In this document: positions 33,784 to 41,621 of the stretch, one piece after another
Layout of the letters: each line of letters begins with the position of its first letter
Position numbering within the stretch: position 1 is the first letter of the stretch
Assembly: GCF_002192455.1 (NCBI RefSeq)
Contig: NZ_CP021744.1
Location: 5,179,501-5,243,500 of the forward strand
Reading direction: 5' to 3'
DNA length: 64,000 nucleotides
Source: Streptomyces albireticuli
GTDB taxonomy: Bacteria; Actinomycetota; Actinomycetes; Streptomycetales; Streptomycetaceae
Notes under the pieces: model-generated
Told to the model about the DNA's origin: nothing
What the model saw: only the letters and a program-made list of their open reading frames with translations
The model's database searches: none
Program-made: the position numbers and the translations under genes

Positions 33784-34944
33784 GTGACTGGGGCAGGGGC
33801 GGATACAGGGGCAGCGGCGACGGCGCGGGCGGAGGTGACGGGCGCCCGCAGGATCGTGGTCAAGGTGGGATCCTCCTCACTCACCACCGCGGGCGGGGGG
33901 CTGGACGCCGACCGCGTTGACGCGCTCGTCGACACGCTGGCCAAGGCCGGCGGCGCGGCGGGGGAGAAGGAGATCGTGCTGGTCTCCTCCGGGGCCATCG
34001 CCGCGGGCCTGGCGCCACTGGGCCTGGCGCGCCGGCCGCGCGACCTGGCCCGCCAGCAGGCCGCCGCCAGTGTGGGCCAGGGGCTGCTGGTCGCCCGCTA
34101 CACCGCGTCCTTCGCGCGCTACGGCCGCCGCGTCGGCCAGGTGCTGCTGACCACGGACGACACCAGCCGGCGCGCGCACTACCGCAACGCCTTCCGGACC
34201 CTGGAGCAGCTGCTGGCCATGGGCGCGGTGCCGGTCGTCAACGAGAACGACACGGTCGCCACGGACGAGATCCGGTTCGGCGACAACGACCGGCTGGCGG
34301 CGCTGGTCGCCCACCTGGTCCGGGCCGACCTGCTGGTCCTGCTGTCGGACGTCGACGGTCTGTACGACGGCGACCCCAGCACCCCGGGCACCTCGCGGAT
34401 CGCCGAGGTCGCGGGCCCGGCCGACCTGGAGGGCATCTCCATCGGCAGCGCCGGCAAGGCGGGCGTGGGCACCGGCGGCATGGTCACCAAGGTCGAGGCG
34501 GCCCGGATCGCGGCCGCGGCGGGCGTCCCCGTCGTCCTCACCTCCGCCAGCCAGGCCGCCGACGCCCTCGCGGGCCGCCCGACCGGCACGTTCTTCCACC
34601 GCACCGGCCGCCGCTCGGCCGACCGGCTGCTGTGGCTCGCGCACGCCTCCACCCCGCGCGGCGCCCTGACGCTGGACGAGGGGGCCGTGCGGGCCGTGAT
34701 CGAGGGCGGCGCCTCGCTGCTGCCGGCGGGCATCGCGTCGGTCGAGGGGGAGTTCTCCGCGGGCGACCCCGTCGAGCTGCGGGACCAGGCCGGCCGGGCC
34801 GTGGCGCGCGGGCTCGTCGCCTTCGACGCGGGGGAGATCCCGCAGCTGCTCGGCCGCTCCACCCGGGATCTCGCCCGGGACCTGGGCCCCGGCTACGAGC
34901 GCGAGGTCGTGCACCGGGACGACCTGGTCGTGCTGCACCGCTGA
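33784..34944 (+). CDS. proB: Glutamate 5-kinase
   Basis: A 386-residue enzyme for the first step of proline synthesis, ATP-dependent phosphorylation of glutamate. The amino acid kinase domain (about 18-270) starts with RIVVKVGSSSLTT and contains VSSGAIAAG, NENDTVATDEIRFGDND and GTGGMVTKVEAA. The PUA domain (about 285-375) starts at GALTLDEGA. The start is the GTG at 33784 with GAGG ending nine bases upstream, giving a short Ala/Thr-rich leader before the kinase core. ProA, the next enzyme, is encoded about 0.9 kb downstream beyond a small gene. Confidence 0.95.
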   Translation: MTGAGADTGAAATARAEVTGARRIVVKVGSSSLTTAGGGLDADRVDALVDTLAKAGGAAGEKEIVLVSSGAIAAGLAPLGLARRPRDLARQQAAASVGQGLLVARYTASFARYGRRVGQVLLTTDDTSRRAHYRNAFRTLEQLLAMGAVPVVNENDTVATDEIRFGDNDRLAALVAHLVRADLLVLLSDVDGLYDGDPSTPGTSRIAEVAGPADLEGISIGSAGKAGVGTGGMVTKVEAARIAAAAGVPVVLTSASQAADALAGRPTGTFFHRTGRRSADRLLWLAHASTPRGALTLDEGAVRAVIEGGASLLPAGIASVEGEFSAGDPVELRDQAGRAVARGLVAFDAGEIPQLLGRSTRDLARDLGPGYEREVVHRDDLVVLHR

Positions 34945-35192
34945 CGGACGTCAGCCGCGGGCGAGAGTGAAGTAAGTCCAGCCTTTCCATGGGGACCTTC
35001 CGGAAAACCGTCACGCGGCCGCCCGGAGGCTGGTCAACTTTGATGCGGGGGGCCGTCACGGGCAGGCGGCCCCGAGCACCGAGCAACAGGAGGCCGCCGG
35101 TGAGACGAGCGCGCCCAGGGGCGCTGCCCCGAGGTGGGGGCACTCCCGCCCACGCCCGCAGGGCCGTGGGGGAGGAACGCACACTGACCAGC

Positions 35193-35621
35193 GTGGGAGC
35201 GGGCCGGGACCGAGGGGAGAGCGCGGACGGCGGGGAGCCGGAGGGCGCCGCGGCCACGGCCGTGGAGGCCAGGGGCGAGGTGTCCCGGCTGTGGCACATC
35301 ACCCTGAGCGTCTCCGGCGCCGAGGCCCCGCTCGCGGAGGTCCGCCGGGGCCTCGAACAGCTGGCCCACGACCACCCCTTTCTGCTGACGAGCCGCTACG
35401 CCGACGACCACGCCGAGATCCGGTACTGGGAGGAGGCGCGCGACCTGCACGACGCGGCGGCGGTGGCCCTGCGGCTGTGGGGCGAGCACCGCTCCACAGC
35501 CAGACTCCCGCCGTGGGAGATCGTCGGCCTGGAGGTCATCGACCGGGAGACGTACCACCAGCGCGTCGCCGAGGGGTACGGACCGCTGCCGGCCACTCCG
35601 GTGGGGGTGCACCCGTTCTGA
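35193..35621 (+). CDS. Conserved small protein between proB and proA (function unknown)
   Basis: The clearly protein-like part is the last 110 residues: RLWHITLSVSG, a helix with EQLAHDHPFLLTSRY, DDHAEIRYWEEARDLHDAA, and the end GYGPLPATPVGVHPF. Alternating hydrophobic strands and amphipathic helices suggest a small alpha/beta fold. I do not recognise a characterised family. The start is uncertain: I list the GTG at 35193, but a CTG at 35184 has GGAGG exactly eight bases upstream and is attractive; an ATG at 34989 would add about 65 Arg/Pro-rich residues with no support. The position between proB and proA suggests cotranscription with proB. Confidence 0.6.
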   Translation: MGAGRDRGESADGGEPEGAAATAVEARGEVSRLWHITLSVSGAEAPLAEVRRGLEQLAHDHPFLLTSRYADDHAEIRYWEEARDLHDAAAVALRLWGEHRSTARLPPWEIVGLEVIDRETYHQRVAEGYGPLPATPVGVHPF

Positions 35622-35834
35622 GCGGCGGGGTGCCCGTCCCTTCGGGCCCCCTCGGGGCCCTTCGAGCGGTCCGGCGGTCCCGGACGGGCCCAGGACCTGC
35701 CGGGCGCCGGGCCCGGCGGCTCCGCTCCGGCCCCTCCGGGGCGGCGGCGCCCGCCCCTCCACGGGGCGGTCCCTCCGCGTCCACAGTCCGGAACGCGTGG
35801 TGGCCCCCGGCCCCGCCCGACTACGCTGCGGCCC
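35622..35834. other. GC-rich gap before proA
   Basis: No gene is visible in these 213 bp. They contain several GGGCCC- and CCGGGC-type inverted repeats that could terminate upstream transcription. The proA -10 box is at the right edge. Confidence 0.4.
35822..35827 (+). promoter_or_regulatory. Putative proA -10 box (leaderless)
   Basis: TACGCT is followed by seven bases and the ATG at 35835 without a ribosome binding site. It implies that proA has its own promoter and is not only read from proB. Confidence 0.5.
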
Positions 35835-37154
35835 ATGAGCAGCGTTTTCCCCTCCCCCCTCGCCGACCCGATGCCGCAGTCCCCGGTGCTGCGCGCGGCC
35901 TACCGTGCCCGCGCCGCGGCCGCCGAGCTGGCGCCACTGCCGCGCTCGGTGAAGGACGAGGCGCTGCTGGCGATCGCCGACGCCCTCGAGGTCCGGACCA
36001 AGGAGATCGTCGAGGCCAACGCCGAGGACGTCGAGCGCGCCCGGGCCGCCGGCACCAGCGAGACCGTCATCGACCGGCTGACCCTCACCCCCGAGCGGGT
36101 GCGGGCCATCGCCAAGGACGTCCGCGACGTCGTCGCCCTCCCCGACCCGGTCGGCGAGGTCGTCCGCGGCTCGACCCTCCCCAACGGCATCGACCTGCGC
36201 CAGGTGCGGGTGCCGCTCGGCGTGGTCGGAATCATCTACGAGGCCCGGCCCAATGTGACCGTGGACGCCGCCGCCCTGTGCCTGAAGTCCGGCAACGCCG
36301 TCCTGCTGCGCGGCTCGTCCTCCGCGTACTCCTCCAACACCGCCCTGGTGCGGGTCCTGCGCGACGCCGTCGGCGGCGCCGGGCTGCCCGCGGACGCGGT
36401 GCAGCTGGTCCCGGGCGAGAGCCGGGACTCCGTGCGGGAGCTGATGCGCGCCCGCGGCATGGTCGACGTGCTGATCCCGCGCGGCGGCGCCTCGCTGATC
36501 CGCACGGTCGTCGAGGAGTCCACCGTCCCCGTGATCGAGACGGGCACCGGCAACTGCCACGTCTACGTCGACGCCGAGGCCGACCTCGACATGGCCGTGG
36601 ACATCCTGATCAACTCCAAGGCCCAGCGGCCCAGCGTCTGCAACGCCGCCGAGACCCTCCTGGTCCACCAGGACATCGCCGTGGACTTCCTGCCCCGCGC
36701 GCTGGCGGCGCTGGCCGAGGCCGGCGTCACCGTGCACGGCGACGAGCGGGTCCTCGCCCTGGCCGAGGGCGGCCCGGCCACCGTGGTGCCCGCGACCGTC
36801 GAGGACTGGGAGACCGAGTACCTCTCGTACGACATCGCCGCCGCCGTCGTGGACTCCCTGGACGCCGCCGTCCGGCACATCCGGCTGTGGACCTCCGGCC
36901 ACACCGAGGCCATCGTCACGACCTCGCAGGCCGCCGCCCGCCGCTTCACCCAGCTGGTGGACTCCACGACGGTCGCGGTCAACGCCTCGACGCGGTTCAC
37001 GGACGGCAGCCAGTTCGGCTTCGGCGCCGAGATCGGCATCTCCACCCAGAAGCTGCACGCGCGCGGCCCGATGGGCCTGCCGGAGCTCACCTCGACCAAG
37101 TACATCGTCACGGGCGACGGCCATGTGCGCGGAGGCGGGCCCGCCGCGGGCTGA
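35835..37154 (+). CDS. proA: Gamma-glutamyl phosphate reductase (glutamate-5-semialdehyde dehydrogenase)
   Basis: A 439-residue NADPH-dependent aldehyde dehydrogenase-superfamily enzyme, the second step of proline synthesis. Marks are VPLGVVGIIYEARPNVT, the ALCLKSGNAVLLRGSS segment, LIPRGGASLI, VIETGTGNCHVYVD, and the catalytic Cys in QRPSVCNAAET. The C-terminal NASTRFTDGSQFGFGAEIGI is highly typical. The first 16 residues before MPQSPVLRA are dispensable-looking; the ATG at 35835 fits the leaderless promoter. Confidence 0.96.
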   Translation: MSSVFPSPLADPMPQSPVLRAAYRARAAAAELAPLPRSVKDEALLAIADALEVRTKEIVEANAEDVERARAAGTSETVIDRLTLTPERVRAIAKDVRDVVALPDPVGEVVRGSTLPNGIDLRQVRVPLGVVGIIYEARPNVTVDAAALCLKSGNAVLLRGSSSAYSSNTALVRVLRDAVGGAGLPADAVQLVPGESRDSVRELMRARGMVDVLIPRGGASLIRTVVEESTVPVIETGTGNCHVYVDAEADLDMAVDILINSKAQRPSVCNAAETLLVHQDIAVDFLPRALAALAEAGVTVHGDERVLALAEGGPATVVPATVEDWETEYLSYDIAAAVVDSLDAAVRHIRLWTSGHTEAIVTTSQAAARRFTQLVDSTTVAVNASTRFTDGSQFGFGAEIGISTQKLHARGPMGLPELTSTKYIVTGDGHVRGGGPAAG

Positions 37155-37204
37155 ATTCCCGTACCGGACGCACGGATTGACCAGTTCGGGGCTACGCTGG
37201 ACGG

Positions 37205-37825
37205 GTGCCGGACGACGTGGGGGGCCAGCCGTTCCCGGACGGCGAGGAGCCCGACAGCAACCGCAGCGGGGACGACGAGTTCGCCTCCGTGGTCTTCGAC
37301 GAGGAGTTCGTGCGGTCCGCCGCGGTCCACGAACCCTCAGCGGTCGAGCGGATGCTCGCCGCCGCCCAGGCCCGCGCGGAGGCGGAGTCCTCCCGGGCCC
37401 GGGCGGGCGGCGGCACCGCCGACGACGACTTCGATCTCGACGACTTCCCCGAGGACACCACCGGCCCGGCGGCCGGCCGCTCCGCGACCCGCGCGGACGG
37501 CTGGTACGCCCTGGCCCACGACCTCGACCCCGACGACGCCTACGGCCCGTACGGCCGCTACGGCTCCGCCCGCCGCCCCTACCGCGGCCATCCCCGCTGG
37601 CACCGCCCGGTGGCGTGGGTGCTCGCCGTGCTGATGGGCATCGGCGTGGTGGCCCTGGCCTTCGCCGCCGTGTACCGCAGCGCCTCCTCCGGCGGGCGGC
37701 CCAGCTCCGATCCCCCGCCCGCGACGACCGGGGTGGACGCCCCGGCGGCCGAGCGGCCCGGTCCCCTGCCCTCCGTCTCGGCCGATTCCGAGCCCCCCGT
37801 GGCCTCCGCGGCGCCCCGCCGCTAG
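37205..37825 (+). CDS. Single-pass membrane protein with N-terminal SVVFDE-FVR motif (copy 1)
   Basis: A 206-residue protein with a long acidic cytoplasmic part, one transmembrane helix (about 138-160, VAWVLAVLMGIGVVALAFA), and a Pro/Ser-rich tail outside. Residues 24-42 read DEFASVVFDEEFVRSAAVH, matching almost exactly the N-terminus of the next gene, so the two share a cytoplasmic module. TACGCT ends six bases before the GTG start (leaderless). By gene order after proA it corresponds, from memory, to S. coelicolor SCO2584, which I recall from interaction screens with the spore wall complex; that link is unverified. No enzymatic domain is visible. Confidence 0.8.
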   Translation: MPDDVGGQPFPDGEEPDSNRSGDDEFASVVFDEEFVRSAAVHEPSAVERMLAAAQARAEAESSRARAGGGTADDDFDLDDFPEDTTGPAAGRSATRADGWYALAHDLDPDDAYGPYGRYGSARRPYRGHPRWHRPVAWVLAVLMGIGVVALAFAAVYRSASSGGRPSSDPPPATTGVDAPAAERPGPLPSVSADSEPPVASAAPRR

Positions 37826-37934
37826 CCCCCTCCGGCCGGTGACGACATGTGTGCATCCACCAGTCGGATTTTTCCTCACAACTTGTCGTGTACCAGCGCG
37901 TTTACCGAAGGCCCGGCGGACCTACTCTTGAGGT

Positions 37935-39026
37935 ATGGACGGGCCTGGAGACCCTCCTGAAGGGACGCCGGAAGGCGCCCCTGGAGGCGGGGAGGACGAG
38001 TACCGATCCGTCGTCTTCGACGAATCGTTTGTCCGGGCTGCCCGCCTCCAGGAGTACTCGGCCCAGGAGCGCATGGGCGACCACGCCCTCGCTGTCCGTA
38101 ACCGCCACGTGTGGACGCGCGTCAGCACCTCGCGCCAGGTCGTCGTCCTGGTGATCCTGATCGCCCTCGCCTTCGGCACGGCCGTCTACATGGGCCTGCG
38201 CCACCCCTACAAGGACCCGGCCGCCCCCGTGGCCGAGCCGATGCGCTCCACCCTGATCCCGCTGGCGCCCCGCGACCCCGTGCCCGGCGGCCCGGCCACC
38301 GAGCTCTTCGACCACAGCCCGGCCGCCCAGTTCCGGCTCGGCCAGGAGGGCGTCACCCTTCCGGCGGCGCGCAGCACCCAGCACTTCTCCGAGAGCCAGA
38401 TCATGGCCGCGCTCGCCGCCGCCAAGGAGTACACCGTGAAGTCCGCCCTGGACCCGGCCGTGCTCACCGGCGGCGCTCAGCGCAGCGTGCGGCTGCTGCT
38501 GGATCCCCAGCAGCTCGACCAGTTCGACCGCAGCTTCGACCACCCCGCCGACGACGGGCGGCACGCGGCCACCGCCTGGCTGATCCGCTTCGACCCGGCG
38601 CAGGTCGCCCTCGTCGACACCCCCGTACGGACACAAGGTGTCTTCACCGTCACCGAGACGGGCTCCTCCACCCTGGAGGTCTCCTCCGACCACACCTTCG
38701 TCTACGCCCTGCGCCCCGCGAAGGCGGGCAGCGAGCACAAGGCGGCCACGGACGAGGCGTCGCTGTTCACCGTGCGCCGGGCGATGAAGTTCCGCTTCGA
38801 CCGCGAGGGCCTCCAGGACCACCACCTGACCGTCGTCCAGAGCCAGCTCCAGGCGGGCCCGGAGTCCTGCGCCGCGGACGACGAGGTCTATCTGCGCCCC
38901 CTCCTGGCGGGCCAGCGCCCCACGGGCGACGGCCCGGCGGGCACGGACCCGTACGCGACGGGCCAGGTGACGGCGGCCCTGTGCGGCACGCTGGCGGGCG
39001 GGGCGCAGCCGACGCCACGGCGGTGA
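37935..39026 (+). CDS. Single-pass membrane protein with N-terminal SVVFDE-FVR motif (copy 2) and extracytoplasmic domain
   Basis: A 363-residue protein. Residues 20-40 carry DEYRSVVFDESFVRAARLQ, the same module as the preceding protein. One transmembrane helix follows (about 70-88, VVVLVILIALAFGTAVYMG), and a folded region of about 270 residues should lie outside the membrane. That region has two Cys near its end that could form a disulfide. No known domain is recognised. TACTCT ends six bases before the ATG. A likely partner or paralogue of its neighbour; positioned among cell-wall genes. Confidence 0.82.
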   Translation: MDGPGDPPEGTPEGAPGGGEDEYRSVVFDESFVRAARLQEYSAQERMGDHALAVRNRHVWTRVSTSRQVVVLVILIALAFGTAVYMGLRHPYKDPAAPVAEPMRSTLIPLAPRDPVPGGPATELFDHSPAAQFRLGQEGVTLPAARSTQHFSESQIMAALAAAKEYTVKSALDPAVLTGGAQRSVRLLLDPQQLDQFDRSFDHPADDGRHAATAWLIRFDPAQVALVDTPVRTQGVFTVTETGSSTLEVSSDHTFVYALRPAKAGSEHKAATDEASLFTVRRAMKFRFDREGLQDHHLTVVQSQLQAGPESCAADDEVYLRPLLAGQRPTGDGPAGTDPYATGQVTAALCGTLAGGAQPTPRR

Positions 39027-39033
39027 CGGGCCG

Positions 39034-39175
39034 GGATCCAGTCCGTCCGGCGCTCGAGGACACCGCGCGGAGCGCGGAAAAGGGGGCCCGGGGGCTCGCC
39101 CCCGCCACACGGCGGAGCCGCACATCGGATGCAGCGGGAAGGGGCGGGGCTGGGAAAGGCCGCCCGCAGGGCCCT
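39034..39175 (-). repeat. Inverted copy of the dispersed intergenic repeat
   Basis: Read on the minus strand, this gap repeats the order seen at 7345-7460: CCTTTCCCAGCCCCGCCCC, then GGGGGCGAGCCCCC, then CCGCGCGGTGTCCTCGAGCG and a CCGGACGG element. It lies between convergent gene ends and may act as terminator for both. Confidence 0.65.
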
Positions 39176-39213
39176 CAGCGCGCGCCCCGGCCCCCGGCAG
39201 CCCCCGGTCGCCC

Positions 39214-40323
39214 CTACGGCCGCCCGGACCCCTCCCCGGGCCCGTCAGGCCCCTTCGGCGGCGTGGACCCGCCCTTGAAAGAATCCCGCAGCCGCCCGCC
39301 CAGCCCACCGGCCCCGGACGCCAGATCCCGCACCAGCCCCAGCAGCGGGTCCTTGCTCGCGCGCACCGACTCCGCGTAGTGGTTCGCGGACTCCCGGAAC
39401 GAGTCGCTGACGGACGTGTCCTTGTCCTCCGAGCGCCGGGGGTAGTGCCCGTCCAGGATCCGCTGGTGCTCGCGGCTGCCGGCCCACTTCCTGAGCTCCG
39501 CCGCCCGCACGGTCGTGAAGGGGTGCGAGCGCGGCAGCACGTTCATGATCTTCAGTACGGAGTCGCGCAGGTCGCCGCCGGCCTCGTACTCCTCCGCCTG
39601 GGCGAGGAACGCGTCCACGTTCATCTCGTGCAGGTGGTTGCCGCCCGCGATCTTCATCAGGCCGCGCATCGAGGCCGTGAGGTCCTGGCCCACCAGCAGC
39701 CCCGCCCGGTCCGCCGACAGCTCCGACTTGCGGAACCACTCGCGGAGCGCCGTGACGATCGCCATCACGGCGAGGTTGCCCAGCGGGATCCAGGCCACCT
39801 TCAGGGCGAAGTTCGTCAGGAACAGCAGGATCGTGCGGTAGACCGAGTGGCCCGACAGGGCGTGGCCCACCTCGTGGCCCACGACCGCCCGCATCTCCTC
39901 CTCGTCCAGCAGCTCGACGAGGCCCGTGGTCACCACGATGATCGGCTCGTCCAGGCCGATGCACATGGCGTTGGGCTGCGGGTCCTGGGTGACGTACATC
40001 GGCGGGACCTTCGGCAGGTCCAGGATGTAACAGGCGTCCAGCAGCATCGTGTGCAGATGGGGGAACTGCTCCTCGCCCACCCGCACCGAGTCCGAGAGGT
40101 ACAGCAGCCGCAGGCTGCGCTCGGGCAGCAGCCCGCTCAGCGCCTTGAAGACGGTGTCGAAGCCGCTCAGCTTGCGCAGGGCCACCAGGGCGGAGCGGTC
40201 CGCCGGGTGCTCGTAGGCGCGGGAGGAGATGTCCGGGAAGCGCTTCCGCTGCCGGCCGGGCACCCGCTCCCGCCCCTCGTCCGGACCGTTCCCCGCCGCG
40301 CTGCCGCCGGTGCTGTCGCTCAT
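39214..40323 (-). CDS. M48 family zinc metallopeptidase
   Basis: A 369-residue protein with HExxH at 150-154 (VVGHEVGHALSGH) and the downstream ExxxD-type zinc ligand in KSELSADRAGLL. One or two hydrophobic segments at about 160-195 would anchor it in the membrane as in HtpX-like M48 peptidases. The first 45 residues and the last 60 are polar and low complexity. Membrane-protein quality control is a reasonable role; substrates are unknown. The ATG at 40323 has GGGGGTC upstream. It is divergent from the small membrane protein at 40459. Confidence 0.87.
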   Translation of the reverse strand: MSDSTGGSAAGNGPDEGRERVPGRQRKRFPDISSRAYEHPADRSALVALRKLSGFDTVFKALSGLLPERSLRLLYLSDSVRVGEEQFPHLHTMLLDACYILDLPKVPPMYVTQDPQPNAMCIGLDEPIIVVTTGLVELLDEEEMRAVVGHEVGHALSGHSVYRTILLFLTNFALKVAWIPLGNLAVMAIVTALREWFRKSELSADRAGLLVGQDLTASMRGLMKIAGGNHLHEMNVDAFLAQAEEYEAGGDLRDSVLKIMNVLPRSHPFTTVRAAELRKWAGSREHQRILDGHYPRRSEDKDTSVSDSFRESANHYAESVRASKDPLLGLVRDLASGAGGLGGRLRDSFKGGSTPPKGPDGPGEGSGRP

Positions 40324-40458
40324 GAAGACCCCCTCGATCGGTGTCTGTCGGCTTAAGTCATGACCACGTCATGTTCGTGTCGTATCCGCGTCATGGCCCG
40401 TCCCCCGGGTCGCCGACCCCACAGTAAGCGCTGCCACGGCTATGGCTACCGTGGAGAC

Positions 40459-40629
40459 ATGCCCGACATCAACGCTTTCACCACGCACCCCGCGTTCACC
40501 GAGTTCCTCGCCGTCGACAAGGGGGACCAGGGGCCCGGCGCGGTGCTCCGCACGGTCCTGGTGGTCGGCGTCGTCGGCGTCGTCTTCCTCGCCTGGTTCC
40601 TGCTGCGCGGATACGGCAAGAAGGACTGA
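40459..40629 (+). CDS. 56-residue single-helix membrane protein
   Basis: MPDINAFTTHPAFTEFLAV precedes one strong transmembrane helix (about 29-48) and a basic end GYGKKD, so the short C-terminus is probably cytoplasmic. TACCGT ends six bases before the ATG (leaderless). No function known. Together with the next tiny gene it forms a pair of small membrane proteins just before nadD. Confidence 0.65.
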   Translation: MPDINAFTTHPAFTEFLAVDKGDQGPGAVLRTVLVVGVVGVVFLAWFLLRGYGKKD

Positions 40630-40763
40630 GCGGGCACCCGGAGGGCCCCGCGAGGGGGCGCGGAGCCCCGACAGGTGGAGTCGGGGTGATGTTGTGGGCG
40701 GCCCCCGCATACGATGTGGCAGAAATCTCCGCCCGATACCGTCCCGGATAGGTCCTGCCGACG

Positions 40764-40937
40764 ATGACTGCCTCCTCTGGCTTCGCCTCAGCCCACACCG
40801 CCCTGGTCAGCCTCGCCTCCGAGGGTGAGCACGTGGACAACCACCCGAGCATCAGCCCGTACATGACCGGCGGTGCCGCCCTGGTCATCCTGCTGCTCCT
40901 GGTCTGGATCACCACCCGCTTCAACCGCGACCGCTGA
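40764..40937 (+). CDS. 57-residue single-helix membrane protein
   Basis: A short polar N-terminus (MTASSGFASAHTALVSLA, then an acidic His-containing stretch with NHPSISPYM) is followed by one transmembrane helix (about 35-50, GGAALVILLLLVWITT) and a basic end FNRDR. The codon bias is that of a genuine Streptomyces gene. It ends 56 bp before nadD. The family is familiar as a conserved small protein beside nadD in Streptomyces (memory); function unknown. Confidence 0.65.
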   Translation: MTASSGFASAHTALVSLASEGEHVDNHPSISPYMTGGAALVILLLLVWITTRFNRDR

Positions 40938-40993
40938 GCTCACCCGGTCCCTGCGGGTCCGGTGCTCCGCCACGCCCAGTAGGGTCTGCACGC

Positions 40994-41599
40994 ATGGGAG
41001 AGCAGACAGGGCCCGTGAAGCGGCGGCTCGGCGTGATGGGCGGGACATTCGACCCGGTCCACCACGGCCACCTGGTCGCCGCGAGCGAGGTGGCCGCGCA
41101 GTTCCACCTGGACGAGGTGGTCTTCGTACCGACGGGACAGCCGTGGCAGAAGAGCCACAAGGTGGTGTCGCCGGCCGAGGACCGCTATCTGATGACGGTG
41201 ATCGCCACCGCGTCCAACCCACAGTTCTCGGTCAGCCGCATCGACATCGACCGCGGCGGGCCGACGTACACCACGGACACGCTCCGCGACCTGCGCGCCC
41301 TCAACGACGACGCGGACCTGTTCTTCATCACCGGCGCCGACGCGCTGGCCCAGATCCTCACCTGGCGGGACACCGAGGAGCTCTTCTCGCTGGCCCACTT
41401 CATCGGCGTGACCCGGCCCGGCCACATACTGGCCAATCCGGGGCTGCCCGAGGGCGGCGTCTCGCTCGTCGAGGTACCGGCGCTCGCCATCTCCTCCTCC
41501 GACTGCCGTGCCCGTGTGGCGAAGGGCGACCCGGTCTGGTACCTGGTGCCGGACGGCGTGGTGCGCTACATCGACAAGCGCAAGCTCTACCGCGACTGA
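40994..41599 (+). CDS. nadD: Nicotinate-nucleotide adenylyltransferase
   Basis: A 201-residue nucleotidyltransferase of NAD synthesis (nicotinate mononucleotide + ATP to deamido-NAD). The fold signature GGTFDPVHHGH with its (H/T)xGH site lies at about 16-26. The C-terminal ISSSDCRARV motif corresponds to the ISSTxxR ATP-binding signature. TAGGGT lies eight bases before the ATG, another leaderless-type start. It is followed 22 bp later by the LytR-type gene and then rsfS, the common actinobacterial order. Confidence 0.96.
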   Translation: MGEQTGPVKRRLGVMGGTFDPVHHGHLVAASEVAAQFHLDEVVFVPTGQPWQKSHKVVSPAEDRYLMTVIATASNPQFSVSRIDIDRGGPTYTTDTLRDLRALNDDADLFFITGADALAQILTWRDTEELFSLAHFIGVTRPGHILANPGLPEGGVSLVEVPALAISSSDCRARVAKGDPVWYLVPDGVVRYIDKRKLYRD

Positions 41600-41621
41600 C
41601 AGGGCACTGAGGGGCGCACTG

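Noticed and set aside
34989..35192. N-terminal extension of the protein between proB and proA starting at ATG 34989
   Set aside because: The extra residues are Arg/Pro-rich, lack a ribosome binding site and read through a GC-rich spacer; starts at 35184 or 35193 fit better.
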